DNA from: Rhodoferax sp.
GTDB taxonomy: Bacteria > Pseudomonadota > Gammaproteobacteria > Burkholderiales > Burkholderiaceae_C
Reading direction: 5' to 3'
DNA length: 64,000 bases
Assembly (NCBI RefSeq): GCF_028688795.1
Contig: NZ_JAQTXM010000007.1
Span: 1 to 64,000 of the forward strand
The first letter of the stretch is position 1, and each line of letters begins with the position of its first letter. The notes under the pieces are model-generated. The model did not search any database, had not been told where the DNA came from, and worked only from the letters and a program-made list of their open reading frames with translations. The position numbers and the translations under genes are program-made. This document shows, one piece after another, positions 1-11,461 of the stretch.

Positions 1-166
1 CTTCCGTGACATGCAAGCCAAATTCCCTGGCCGCGCTTTGGAAAAAGCCGTCAAGGGCATGCTGCCTAAAGGCCCTCTGGGCTACGCCATGATCAAGAAG
101 CTCAAGGTGTACGGTGGTGCAGAGCATCCCCACACTGCCCAGCAACCCAAAGTGTTGGTTCTTTAA
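1..166 (+). CDS. rplM: 50S ribosomal protein L13, 3' part only
   Basis: The window opens inside this gene. Reading from base 2 gives 54 codons to a TAA at 164-166, ending in the typical L13 C-terminus ([20 protein letters not shown], then a YGGAEHPH stretch and PKVLVL). L13 is an early-assembling large-subunit protein that binds 23S rRNA. The 5' part lies outside the window. The Shine-Dalgarno AAGGAG of rpsI overlaps this stop codon, so the two genes form the usual rplM-rpsI operon with translational coupling likely. Confidence 0.95.
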   Translation, partial: FRDMQAKFPGRALEKAVKGMLPKGPLGYAMIKKLKVYGGAEHPHTAQQPKVLVL

Positions 167-176
167 GGAGCTCTAA

Positions 177-569
177 ATGATTGGTGAATGGAACAACGGT
201 ACCGGCCGTCGCAAATCAAGCGTCGCCCGTGTTTTCCTGAAAAAAGGCTCCGGCCAAATCGTCGTTAATGGCAAAGACATTCAAAACTTCTTTGGCCGTG
301 AAACCTCGATCATGATCTGCAAACAGCCCCTGATGCTGACCAACCACGCTGAAACGTTTGACATCATGGTCAACGTTGCTGGCGGCGGTGAGTCCGGTCA
401 AGCCGGCGCAGTGCGCCACGGTATCACCCGTGCCCTGATCGACTATGACGCAACCCTCAAGCCCGAGCTGAGCAAAGCTGGTTTCGTAACCCGCGATGCC
501 CGTGAAGTGGAACGTAAAAAGGTCGGTTTGCACGGTGCTCGCCGTCGCAAGCAGTTCTCCAAGCGTTAA
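177..569 (+). CDS. rpsI: 30S ribosomal protein S9
   Basis: The product is 130 residues, the normal bacterial S9 length. It starts [20 protein letters not shown] and ends in the basic tail [11 protein letters not shown], which in S9 reaches into the ribosomal P site and contacts tRNA. The start is fixed by TAAGGAG at 164-170. It is the second gene of the rplM-rpsI operon, and a strong hairpin terminator follows at 585. Nothing is unusual. Confidence 0.98.
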   Translation: MIGEWNNGTGRRKSSVARVFLKKGSGQIVVNGKDIQNFFGRETSIMICKQPLMLTNHAETFDIMVNVAGGGESGQAGAVRHGITRALIDYDATLKPELSKAGFVTRDAREVERKKVGLHGARRRKQFSKR

Positions 570-584
570 TCCCGCGTTATCTCC

Positions 585-625
585 AACAGCCGCCCGAATG
601 CAAGTTCTGGCGGCTGTTTGCTTTT
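585..625 (+). terminator. Rho-independent terminator after rpsI
   Basis: A 10-bp perfect stem (AACAGCCGCC at 585-594 with GGCGGCTGTT at 609-618) is followed by a T-rich tail (TTTGCTTTT). It ends the rplM-rpsI operon 16 bases after the stop codon. Confidence 0.85.
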
Positions 626-643
626 AGAGACAAAAATTCCCCG

Positions 644-1372
644 ATGCGACTTCGATTGTTAATGCGACGCCTGACCGTCAGTGCACCGCGAATGGCGGTT
701 CGCAGCGCCTTGCCCTGGCCGTTTCGTTGGGCCGTGCTGGCTATCGTGGCGGGCTTTTGCGCCGCCATTGCTTTGTGGGCGTTTGAGTTTGGCAAAGACA
801 TCGCCGGGTTGGAAAAAGGCAACAAAGCGCAATTGCTGCAAGTGCGGTTGGAAAATGAGTCACTGCGTGCGCAATTGAGCACCCTCAAGGACGAACACCA
901 CAAGGCTCAGTCTGTGGCCAATACTGCAGCCACCTTGTTGACGGCAGAGAAAACGTCCCAAGAAAGGCTCGCTGAATCAAACCGGCAACTCGACGCAGAT
1001 AACCAGCGACTCAGGAGCGATCTGGGTTTTTTTGAGCAACTTATCCCGGCGTCTGGCGCGGCAGGAATTTCCATTCGTGGCCTACAGGCCGGGCTGCAAA
1101 AAAACGGCGAACTCAAATGGCAGGTGTTGATGATCCATGCGCTCAAGAACCCGGCAGAATTCAAGGGCCAACTGGAGTTGACCTTTGCTGGGCTTGAAAA
1201 CGGAAAACCCTGGATTGGTAAATTGCCTGCAGGGGCGCAGCCTGTGGTGATCAAACAATACGGACGACTGGAAGGTCTTTACGCGGTGCCAGTTAATGTG
1301 GTGATCAAGAGTGTGACGGCCAAGGTGTTTGAAGGACAAACAGTGCGCGCGGTACAGACCCTTAAACTCTGA
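644..1372 (+). CDS. Inner-membrane coiled-coil protein, DUF6776-like
   Basis: The product is 242 residues. A basic N-terminus precedes one membrane segment at about residues 26-46 (FRWAVLAIVAGFCAAIALWAF). Next comes a heptad-rich coiled coil at about 55-125 (QVRLENESLRAQLSTLKDE and onward), then a globular C-terminal domain presumably in the periplasm. I match it from memory to the DUF6776 family, which sits beside bactofilin genes in Burkholderiales; the biochemical role is unknown. A bactofilin gene follows 36 bases downstream on the same strand, so the pair is probably co-transcribed and may act together in the cell envelope. That functional link is inference. The topology resembles single-pass scaffold proteins. 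Confidence 0.75.
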   Translation: MRLRLLMRRLTVSAPRMAVRSALPWPFRWAVLAIVAGFCAAIALWAFEFGKDIAGLEKGNKAQLLQVRLENESLRAQLSTLKDEHHKAQSVANTAATLLTAEKTSQERLAESNRQLDADNQRLRSDLGFFEQLIPASGAAGISIRGLQAGLQKNGELKWQVLMIHALKNPAEFKGQLELTFAGLENGKPWIGKLPAGAQPVVIKQYGRLEGLYAVPVNVVIKSVTAKVFEGQTVRAVQTLKL

Positions 1373-1408
1373 AGCCGGGCGCGATGTTAATTTGTAAAAA
1401 GGTGCAGC

Positions 1409-1822
1409 ATGTTCAACAGGAAAAAACAACCGCCGATCAAGAGCCTGGTGGCACTCGGGTGCCAGATTGATGGCAACTTCAATTTTGCCGATGGCTTGAG
1501 GCTTGACGGGAGCATCCACGGCAACATCCTGGGCCAGGCCGATCGCCCCAGCATTCTGGTGATTGCCGAAACCGCTGTGGTGGTGGGCGAAATTCATGCC
1601 GATCATGTGATCATCAATGGCAAGGTGGATGGGCCGGTATTTGCCCGGCTCATGCTTGAGTTGCAACCCAAGGCGCGCATCACGGGCGATGTCACCTACA
1701 AGCTGCTGGAGATGCACCAGGGCGCGATCATTGCAGGCAAGCTGTGCCCGATGGTGGGGGAAGTGGTCGCGACGGGCGTAGACGAAAAGCCCACACTCAA
1801 ACTAGCGGCAAATAACCAGTAG
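1409..1822 (+). CDS. Bactofilin family cytoskeletal protein
   Basis: The product is 137 residues. A short flexible N-terminus (MFNRKKQPPIKSL) is followed by a beta-helical core of repeated hydrophobic and glycine turns (GCQIDGNFNFADGLRLDGSI, IVAETAVVVGEI-type turns), as in DUF583/bactofilin proteins that polymerise without nucleotide into cytoplasmic, membrane-associated filaments. Bactofilins elsewhere position peptidoglycan enzymes or polar machinery. The gene follows the membrane coiled-coil gene and precedes erpA. The C-terminal tail (about 118-137) is probably disordered. Family assignment is strong; the specific role here is unknown, although the upstream membrane protein is a plausible anchor. 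Confidence 0.85.
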   Translation: MFNRKKQPPIKSLVALGCQIDGNFNFADGLRLDGSIHGNILGQADRPSILVIAETAVVVGEIHADHVIINGKVDGPVFARLMLELQPKARITGDVTYKLLEMHQGAIIAGKLCPMVGEVVATGVDEKPTLKLAANNQ

Positions 1823-1879
1823 TCCAATACCCGATGAAACTGCTGTAGTATTTGCCTATTCAACTTTCTGGAGACATCA

Positions 1880-2242
1880 ATGAGCGCCGTTGCCGAAAAC
1901 ATTCAAACCGAAATGCCCGCCCCGATTTTGTTCACTGACAGTGCTGCCGCCAAGGTGGCTGACCTGATTGCCGAAGAAGGCAACCCTGATTTGAAGCTAC
2001 GCGTGTTTGTGCAGGGCGGCGGTTGCTCAGGTTTTCAGTATGGCTTCACGTTTGATGAAGTTACCAACGAAGATGACACGACCATGACCAAAAATGGGGT
2101 GTCTTTGCTGATCGATGCCATGAGCTACCAATATCTGGTGGGCGCTGAGATTGACTACAAGGAAGACTTGCAGGGCGCGCAATTTGTCATCAAAAACCCC
2201 AATGCCACCACCACCTGCGGTTGTGGATCAAGCTTTTCCTGA
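1880..2242 (+). CDS. erpA: Iron-sulfur cluster insertion protein ErpA
   Basis: This is a 120-residue A-type Fe-S carrier. It has the three conserved cysteines of the family: C49 in GGGCSGFQ and C113/C115 in [10 protein letters not shown]. ErpA takes [2Fe-2S] or [4Fe-4S] clusters from the scaffold and delivers them to apo-targets such as the isoprenoid enzyme IspG. The gene has a good Shine-Dalgarno (CTGGAG) and is followed by a strong bidirectional terminator. The relatives IscA and SufA are distinguishable mainly by context; the ErpA-like length and absence of isc/suf neighbours favour ErpA. Confidence 0.93.
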   Translation: MSAVAENIQTEMPAPILFTDSAAAKVADLIAEEGNPDLKLRVFVQGGGCSGFQYGFTFDEVTNEDDTTMTKNGVSLLIDAMSYQYLVGAEIDYKEDLQGAQFVIKNPNATTTCGCGSSFS

Positions 2243-2256
2243 GTGGCTCGCCATTG

Positions 2257-2285
2257 AAAAAGCCGCCTTTTGAGGCGGCTTTTTT
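2257..2285. terminator. Bidirectional terminator between erpA and anmK
   Basis: Perfect 11-bp inverted repeat, AAAAAGCCGCC at 2257-2267 and GGCGGCTTTTT at 2274-2284, with a 6-base loop. It carries T-runs on both strands and sits between the convergent erpA and anmK ends. Confidence 0.92.
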
Positions 2286-2303
2286 GCGTCACCCAAGGTC
2301 TGA

Positions 2304-3461
2304 TCAAGCTGGGTAGATGGCTCCCAAAATGCGGGGTCCCGCCGCGCCGGTGACGCTGGGCAGGTTGCCTGGTTGACGATGCATGGTTTGGCGGGCCAAC
2401 CAGGCAAATGCAGCGGCTTCAACTTCCAGCGGGGCCAGGCCATGCTGGTCTGACGTAGTCACCTTCAGATTGGGCAGACCTGCTTGCAAACGTTGCAACA
2501 GGTGCTGATTAAACGCGCCACCGCCACAGACAATCAGCTCAATGCTATCTTTTGCGTAGCTTCTAACGCAGTCTATACAAGAGCTAGCGGTAAATTCTGT
2601 CAATGTGTTCTGAATGTCCTGTGGCGGAGCCTTGGCAAAACCCTGCAGTTTTTCTTCCAGCCAGCGCAGGCTGAATAAATCGCGCCCGGTACTCTTGGGT
2701 GGTGCCAATGAAAAATAGGGGTCATCCCGCAGGTGCCGCAGCAGTTGTGGCAGCAGCTGACCAGACGCAGCCCATGCACCAGACGCATCAAAGGCCTGGC
2801 CAGTGTGGCGTAGGCACCAGGCGTCCATCAGGGCATTGCCGGGGCCGCAGTCAAAGCCCAATACTGGGGCCAAGGGGTTGGCGGGCAGCACACTCAGGTT
2901 GGCGATGCCGCCCAGGTTCAGGACGGCGACGGTGGCATTCACCTGGCCAAATACACTGCGGTGAAAGGCGGGCACCAAAGGTGCGCCCTGGCCGCCTGCA
3001 GCCACGTCGCGGCTGCGCAGGTCTGCCACCACATCAATGTTTGTGAGTTCGGCCAGCAAGGCCGGGTTGTTCAATTGCAGGGTGTAACCCGCGCCAGCGG
3101 GTGTGTCAGCGCTTCGCTGGGGTTGGTGGCGCACCGTTTGTCCGTGGGCGCCGATGGCGGATATATCTTTGGCGCTGATGCCTTGTTTGGCGCTTTGCCT
3201 TAGCAGCTCGGCCACTACTTCTGCATAACTTGCGGCGATGGCATTGCCGGCTAGCGCGGCCCGGTGCAGTTCGTTGTCTGACGGGGTATTGAGTGCCAGC
3301 AACTCAGCGCGAAAGGCTGGGGCGAACGCCTTTGAAGCGGTTGCCAAAACCTGAAGGTCTTGACCTGAAAAATCGACCAGGACACCGTCTGCCCCGTCAA
3401 GCGAGGTGCCCGACATCAGGCCTATGAAAAGGTCTGGTGCCAAGCGAAGCTGTCTACTCAA
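2304..3461 (-). CDS. anmK: Anhydro-N-acetylmuramic acid kinase
   Basis: AnmK phosphorylates and opens 1,6-anhydro-MurNAc released by lytic transglycosylases, giving MurNAc-6-phosphate in the cytoplasmic murein recycling route. The 385-residue product has the ATP phosphate loop GLMSGTSLDG (14-23), GAHGQTVRH (104-112), NLGGIAN (182-188) and DCGPGNALMDAW (204-215). The start is a TTG at 3461 that overlaps the last codons of the upstream M23 peptidase gene, so the two are co-transcribed. Later in-frame TTG codons are possible alternatives because no strong ribosome site is visible. Residues 291-306 (SSCIDCVRSYAKDSI region) are encoded by a copy of the dispersed repeat; the following CGGGAFN motif remains intact, so the enzyme is probably functional. 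Confidence 0.93.
   Translation of the reverse strand: MSRQLRLAPDLFIGLMSGTSLDGADGVLVDFSGQDLQVLATASKAFAPAFRAELLALNTPSDNELHRAALAGNAIAASYAEVVAELLRQSAKQGISAKDISAIGAHGQTVRHQPQRSADTPAGAGYTLQLNNPALLAELTNIDVVADLRSRDVAAGGQGAPLVPAFHRSVFGQVNATVAVLNLGGIANLSVLPANPLAPVLGFDCGPGNALMDAWCLRHTGQAFDASGAWAASGQLLPQLLRHLRDDPYFSLAPPKSTGRDLFSLRWLEEKLQGFAKAPPQDIQNTLTEFTASSCIDCVRSYAKDSIELIVCGGGAFNQHLLQRLQAGLPNLKVTTSDQHGLAPLEVEAAAFAWLARQTMHRQPGNLPSVTGAAGPRILGAIYPA
2544..2590 (-). repeat. Dispersed repeat copy inside anmK
   Basis: Read on the minus strand this matches the copy at 50664-50710 over its whole length, including CTCTTGTATAG against CCCTTGTGTAG and AGAAGCTA followed by AGATAG. It lies wholly inside the coding region and keeps the frame, encoding about residues 291-306 of AnmK. 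Confidence 0.7.
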
Positions 3462-4893
3462 ACCGGGTTGAATTCAGGGTTGCCGCCGCCTGCAGTTCGG
3501 CTCGGACGTTACTGGCCACTTGCTTGAACTGCGGCATGGCGGCGGCAGACACCGGCACGGTTTCGCTCTTTTGAGCGATCGCCATCGGGTCATGTTGGAT
3601 ACCGTTCACGCGGACTTCAAAATGCAGGTGCGGGCCTGTGGCCCAGCCGGTTGAGCCCACCAAGCCAATGGTTTGCCCCTGGCTGACGCTTTGACCGCGC
3701 TGCACCATGATTTTGCTGAGGTGGGCGTAGACGGTTTCGGTGTTGTTGCGGTGTTTCACAAAGATCACATTGCCGTAGCCGTTTTGTGCGCCGGCAAATT
3801 CAACCACGCCGTCACCCACGGTGCGAGCCGGCGTCCCGGTGCTGGCCGCAAAGTCGGTGCCCAGGTGGGGGCGGTTCTGTTTCAGAATGGGGTGAAAGCG
3901 CATGGCGAAACCGCTGCTGATTCGGGAGAATTCAACGGGCGAGCTCAAAAAAGCACGACGCAGGCTTTGGCCGTCGAGGGTGTAGTAGCTGCCCTTGGCG
4001 GTCGCGCCTTGTGCGTCCCGGCCAGCGGGCTGGAACCACATCGCCTGGAAGGTTTTGCCTGCGTTGACAAATTCAGCGCTGAGCACGCGCCCGGTTCGCA
4101 AGGGTTCGCCATCGCCTTCCAGCACTTCGTAGACCACATTGAAGCGGTCATCTTTGCGCAATGCACGGCGAAAATCGATCTCACTGGAGAAGATTTCAGC
4201 CACTTGGGTCGCAATGGAGTCCGGCAGGCCTGCGTCATCGGTGGCGGCAAACAGTGATGTTTGAATGGTGCCGCTAGCCAGGCGCGACGTTGCCATCAAG
4301 GGGGCAGACTCAACATGCGATACGAAGCCTTGGGGGGTGCGTTCAATCACCAGGCGATTAAATTGACCCTCGGTTTCGGCACTCCAGCGGGCGGTGAGCT
4401 TGCTCAGGCGCTGATCACCCAGCGCCTGAGCCGTGACTTGACGCCCGCTGCGGCCCAGCAAAATTTGCTGCACGGTGCGGTCATTGCGCAGAAACGCCGC
4501 AGCTTCAGCATCATCGACACCCAGGCGCTTGAGCAGGGTGCTTGTTGTGTCACTGGAGCGCGTGACATCGGTGCGGTAGAGCACATACGCCGGGGCTGCG
4601 TCCTGGTTATATTCAGGCAACGCCAAGGGGCGCACCGCTTCCAGCACTTCGCGAACCGGCAGGTCGGCTGCATCAGGTGCCAGTGATGCGACCGCAAAAG
4701 CGCCACCTCCACCGGTGAGTAATAAGGCGGTAACGACAGCCGCAACGCGTTTGGGGTGCTGTGTGAGCCAAGCGGCGACCGTGTTTGAGAAAACCTGGCC
4801 GTTGGCAACAATTTGGTTGATCAAAAGAGAATCCCGAGATGAGGTTTGTCTGAAAGACGCAACAGCTGTGAATAAACCGGGCGGTAGGCCCAC
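3454..4893 (-). CDS. M23 family murein metallopeptidase
   Basis: The product is up to 479 residues. An N-terminal membrane segment (VAAVVTALLLTGGGGAFAVASLA, about residues 49-71) acts as signal anchor. A periplasmic region of about 250 residues follows, then a C-terminal LytM/M23 domain with the zinc and catalytic motifs HLGTDFA and HLHFEVRVNG. M23 enzymes cut peptide cross-bridges in peptidoglycan or activate amidases. The longest frame begins with GTG at 4893; a TTG at 4824, giving a protein starting at LINQIVANGQ, is a reasonable alternative because the first 23 residues look poorly conserved. The gene ends overlapping anmK and is divergent from tyrS. Linkage of a hydrolase with a recycling kinase fits cell-wall turnover. 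Confidence 0.87.
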   Translation of the reverse strand: MGLPPGLFTAVASFRQTSSRDSLLINQIVANGQVFSNTVAAWLTQHPKRVAAVVTALLLTGGGGAFAVASLAPDAADLPVREVLEAVRPLALPEYNQDAAPAYVLYRTDVTRSSDTTSTLLKRLGVDDAEAAAFLRNDRTVQQILLGRSGRQVTAQALGDQRLSKLTARWSAETEGQFNRLVIERTPQGFVSHVESAPLMATSRLASGTIQTSLFAATDDAGLPDSIATQVAEIFSSEIDFRRALRKDDRFNVVYEVLEGDGEPLRTGRVLSAEFVNAGKTFQAMWFQPAGRDAQGATAKGSYYTLDGQSLRRAFLSSPVEFSRISSGFAMRFHPILKQNRPHLGTDFAASTGTPARTVGDGVVEFAGAQNGYGNVIFVKHRNNTETVYAHLSKIMVQRGQSVSQGQTIGLVGSTGWATGPHLHFEVRVNGIQHDPMAIAQKSETVPVSAAAMPQFKQVASNVRAELQAAATLNSTRFE

Positions 4894-4964
4894 GTAAAAT
4901 CACACAAAAAAACAAGCTTTCGAGTATAAACCCGCGCCCAAGCGCTGCATCCGGAAAAACCCTT

Positions 4965-6209
4965 ATGACCGTCACCAAAGCGCCTCAAATTACTGTAACT
5001 GATCGTGTCCGGGAGGCTATGGCTGTCACATTGCGGGGCTGCGAGGAACTGATTCCACAGGAAGACTGGCTGAAAAAGTTGGCTCGCTCCGAGGCCACGG
5101 GTATTCCTTTGCGCATCAAGCTGGGGTTGGATCCGACCGCGCCGGACATCCACATTGGCCACACCGTGGTGCTCAACAAGATGCGCCAATTGCAGGATTT
5201 GGGCCATACGGTGATCTTTTTGATTGGTGACTTCACCACGCTGATTGGTGATCCGTCTGGCCGCAACACCACGCGCCCCCCGCTCACGCGTGAGCAAATT
5301 GAGGCCAATGCTCAAACCTATTACCGCCAGGCCTCGATGGTGCTGGACCCATCCAAGACCGAGATTCGCTACAACAGCGAGTGGGGTGACACCTTGGGCT
5401 CGCGCGGCATGATTGAGCTGGCGGCCAAGTACACGGTCGCCCGCATGATGGAGCGCAACGATTTTCATGACCGCTTCAAATCGGGCACCCCCATCAGCGT
5501 GCATGAGTTTTTGTACCCGCTGATGCAGGGTTATGACAGCGTGGCCCTCAAGAGCGACCTGGAACTAGGCGGTACCGACCAAAAGTTCAATTTGCTGGTG
5601 GGCCGCCATTTACAAGCCGAATATGGCCAAGAGCCGCAGTGCATCTTGACCATGCCACTGCTCGAAGGGCTGGACGGCATTGAGAAAATGTCCAAAAGCA
5701 AGGGCAATTACATTGGTATTTCAGAAGACGCCAACACCATGTTTGCCAAGGTGTTGAGCATTTCCGACGTGCTGATGTGGCGTTGGTACACCTTGCTGAG
5801 CTTCCAGAGCGAGGCGCACATTGCCGCTCTGCGAGCCGAAGTGGCCGGCGGGCGCAACCCGAAGGACGCCAAGGTGGCGCTGGCCAAGGAGATCACGGCG
5901 CGCTTTCACTCAAGCGCTGCGGCTGAGGCGGCTGAGCAGGACTTCATCAACCGAAGCAAAGGCGGTGTGCCTGACGAAATTGCCGAGCTTAGTTTGCCGT
6001 TGGGTGAGGGCGGTGCACCAGTTGGCATTGCTGCCTTGCTCAAGTCTGCGGGCTTGGCAGCGTCCAGCGGCGAAGGCAGCCGCTTGATCGATGGCGGCGG
6101 TGTGCGTTTGGACTCCAGTGTGGTCGGCGACAAGGGCTTGAAGCTGGGTGCGGGCACTTATGTGCTGCAAGTGGGCAAGCGCAAGTTTGTGCGCGTGACC
6201 CTGAACTGA
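4965..6209 (+). CDS. tyrS: Tyrosyl-tRNA synthetase
   Basis: The product is 414 residues and charges tRNA-Tyr. Class I signatures are HIGH at 63-66 and KMSKS at 241-245. The tyrosine pocket region (YPLMQGYDSVALKSDLELGGTDQKFN) lies between them, and a C-terminal S4-like RNA-binding domain ends LQVGKRKFVRVTLN. The N-terminus fits the TyrS type that carries a short leader before the Rossmann fold. The gene is divergent from the M23 peptidase and followed by a dispersed repeat rather than an obvious terminator. Nothing is odd. Confidence 0.97.
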   Translation: MTVTKAPQITVTDRVREAMAVTLRGCEELIPQEDWLKKLARSEATGIPLRIKLGLDPTAPDIHIGHTVVLNKMRQLQDLGHTVIFLIGDFTTLIGDPSGRNTTRPPLTREQIEANAQTYYRQASMVLDPSKTEIRYNSEWGDTLGSRGMIELAAKYTVARMMERNDFHDRFKSGTPISVHEFLYPLMQGYDSVALKSDLELGGTDQKFNLLVGRHLQAEYGQEPQCILTMPLLEGLDGIEKMSKSKGNYIGISEDANTMFAKVLSISDVLMWRWYTLLSFQSEAHIAALRAEVAGGRNPKDAKVALAKEITARFHSSAAAEAAEQDFINRSKGGVPDEIAELSLPLGEGGAPVGIAALLKSAGLAASSGEGSRLIDGGGVRLDSSVVGDKGLKLGAGTYVLQVGKRKFVRVTLN

Positions 6210-6242
6210 GTGGGTCAGTTTTTGAGGTTTTTAAGCCTTTTT

Positions 6243-6290
6243 GGCCTCTAGCCCTTTATTTATATGCGCAAGTAGCTATCTTTATAATAG
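6243..6290 (+). repeat. Dispersed intergenic repeat
   Basis: GGCCTCTAGCCC, then a T/A-rich stretch, then GCGCAAGTAGCTATC and an ATAG end. This is one of eleven copies in the window. It fills the gap between tyrS and the convergent hybrid kinase gene. Confidence 0.85.
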
Positions 6291-6311
6291 CTATTGATGG
6301 GTGTTTGCATG

Positions 6312-9659
<3,348 letters not shown>

Positions 9660-9774
9660 GGATTTAATGGGGTGTAGCTATGGCAACGACGCATTTTTTG
9701 CAAATCATCATACGACATACACCGTGGCTTGAGACTGCGGCAAACCCTGTGTTTAAGCGCCTTGGAGCCCATGC

Positions 9775-10272
9775 ATGATGGCCTTGCTGCAGCGGGTGCG
9801 CCATGCGCGGGTTGCCGTGGCGGGGCAAATGGTGGGTGAAATTGGCGCCGGCTTGCTGGTGTTGCTGTGCGCTGAGCAAGGCGACACCGAGGTCCAAAGC
9901 GACAAGCTGCTGGCCAAAATTCTCAAATTACGAATCTTCAGCGACGGCGCGGGCAAGATGAACCACAGCGTGCAAGACATGGATGGTCTGGGTTGGGTGG
10001 GGGGCTTGCTGGTGGTGAGCCAGTTCACATTGGCGGCCGATGTCACGGGCGGTAACCGGCCCAGTTTCACGGCAGCCGCAGCGCCAGTCGAGGGCCGGCG
10101 TTTGTATGACTATTTCGTGGCGCAGGCCCAAAAATCGCACCCGGTGGTGCAGACCGGTGTGTTTGCTGCCGACATGCAGGTGAGCTTGTTGAATGATGGC
10201 CCGGTGACGATCCCGCTTCGTGTTGCACCCGTTCTGTCACACGTTTTGCCCCCTGTAGTAGTGCCTGGGTGA
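9775..10272 (+). CDS. dtd: D-aminoacyl-tRNA deacylase
   Basis: Dtd hydrolyses the ester of D-amino acids (and of mischarged glycine) on tRNA, a chirality proofreading step. The 165-residue protein has the two family signatures SQFTLAAD (about 82-89) and NDGPVTIPL (about 140-148). The start is MMALLQRV; the second ATG at 9778 is equally likely because family members start M-x-A-L-x-Q-R-V. The C-terminal tail after the NDGPVT motif is about 15 residues longer than in E. coli. rodA follows 34 bases later on the same strand. Confidence 0.94.
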   Translation: MMALLQRVRHARVAVAGQMVGEIGAGLLVLLCAEQGDTEVQSDKLLAKILKLRIFSDGAGKMNHSVQDMDGLGWVGGLLVVSQFTLAADVTGGNRPSFTAAAAPVEGRRLYDYFVAQAQKSHPVVQTGVFAADMQVSLLNDGPVTIPLRVAPVLSHVLPPVVVPG

Positions 10273-10306
10273 GAGGCTATGGTTTTGGCCCGCGATAATC
10301 GATGCC

Positions 10307-11461
10307 ATGTCTTTTGTATTTGAGCGTCCCACTTTGCTGCGCCGTCTGTCACCCTGGTTTTCCGGGTTTGACGGGCCGCTGGCGTTTGCCGTGTTCATGC
10401 TGGTATGCGGCGGTTTGCTGACCATGTATTCGTCCGGCTACGACCATGGCACACGCTTTGAAGACCACGCACGCAACATGCTGATCGCCGGGTTCATCAT
10501 GTTTGTTGTGGCACAAATTCCGCCGCAGCATTTGATGGCCCTGGCTGTGCCGCTCTACATTTTGGGGGTCACGTTGTTGATCGCGGTGGCGGTGTTTGGT
10601 GTGACCAAAAAAGGCGCCAGGCGTTGGCTGAATGTGGGGGTGACCATTCAGCCCAGCGAAATTCTCAAAATTGCCATGCCGCTGATGCTGGCCTGGTGGT
10701 TTCAAAAGCGCGAAGGCCAATTGCGGCCGCTGGACTTTTTGGTGGCCGGCCTGTTGCTAGCGCTGCCGGTGGGTTTGATCATGAAGCAGCCTGACCTGGG
10801 CACCTCGTTGCTGGTGCTGGCGGCTGGCTTGTCGGTGATCTTTTTTGCCGGCTTGAGTTGGAAGCTGGTGGCGCCACCGCTGTTGCTTGGGTTGGTAGGC
10901 ATCACCTTGCTGGTGGTCTTTGAGCCCGATTTGTGTGCAGACGGGGTCAGTTGGCCATTGCTGCGCGAGTACCAGCAGCAACGCGTGTGCACACTACTCG
11001 ACCCCACGCGTGACCCGCTGGGCAAAGGGTTTCACATCATCCAGGGCATGATCGCCATTGGCTCGGGCGGCTTTTGGGGCAAGGGTTTCATGCAGGGTAC
11101 ACAGACCCACCTGGAGTTCATCCCAGAGCGCACCACCGACTTTATTTTTGCCGCATTTTCTGAAGAATTTGGCTTGGTGGGCAACCTGCTTTTGATTGCA
11201 GCATTCACCTTTTTGGTGTTGCGTGCTCTGGTGATTGCGCTGGAAGCCCCCACCGTGTTTACCCGCCTGTTGGGTGGCGCGATGGCGATGATTTTCTTTT
11301 GTTACGCGTTTGTGAACATGGGCATGGTCAGTGGCATCTTGCCGGTGGTGGGCGTACCCTTGCCGTTCATCAGCTACGGTGGCACGGCCATGGTCACCCT
11401 TGGCTTGGGCTTGGGCGTGCTGATGTCTATTGCCAAGTCAAAGCGGTTGGTTCAGTCATGA
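10307..11461 (+). CDS. rodA: Peptidoglycan glycosyltransferase RodA
   Basis: The product is a 384-residue SEDS-family protein with about ten membrane segments. RodA polymerises glycan strands during lateral wall growth together with a class B PBP. Key signatures are GARRWLNVGVTIQPSEILK, the loop HLEFIPERTTDFIFAAFSEE containing the catalytic acidic residue, and VGVPLPFISYGG near the C-terminus. RodA is preferred over FtsW because of length and the absence of division-cluster neighbours, although mreBCD and the PBP2 gene are not in view. The stop overlaps the next gene by four bases (ATGA). Confidence 0.92.
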   Translation: MSFVFERPTLLRRLSPWFSGFDGPLAFAVFMLVCGGLLTMYSSGYDHGTRFEDHARNMLIAGFIMFVVAQIPPQHLMALAVPLYILGVTLLIAVAVFGVTKKGARRWLNVGVTIQPSEILKIAMPLMLAWWFQKREGQLRPLDFLVAGLLLALPVGLIMKQPDLGTSLLVLAAGLSVIFFAGLSWKLVAPPLLLGLVGITLLVVFEPDLCADGVSWPLLREYQQQRVCTLLDPTRDPLGKGFHIIQGMIAIGSGGFWGKGFMQGTQTHLEFIPERTTDFIFAAFSEEFGLVGNLLLIAAFTFLVLRALVIALEAPTVFTRLLGGAMAMIFFCYAFVNMGMVSGILPVVGVPLPFISYGGTAMVTLGLGLGVLMSIAKSKRLVQS

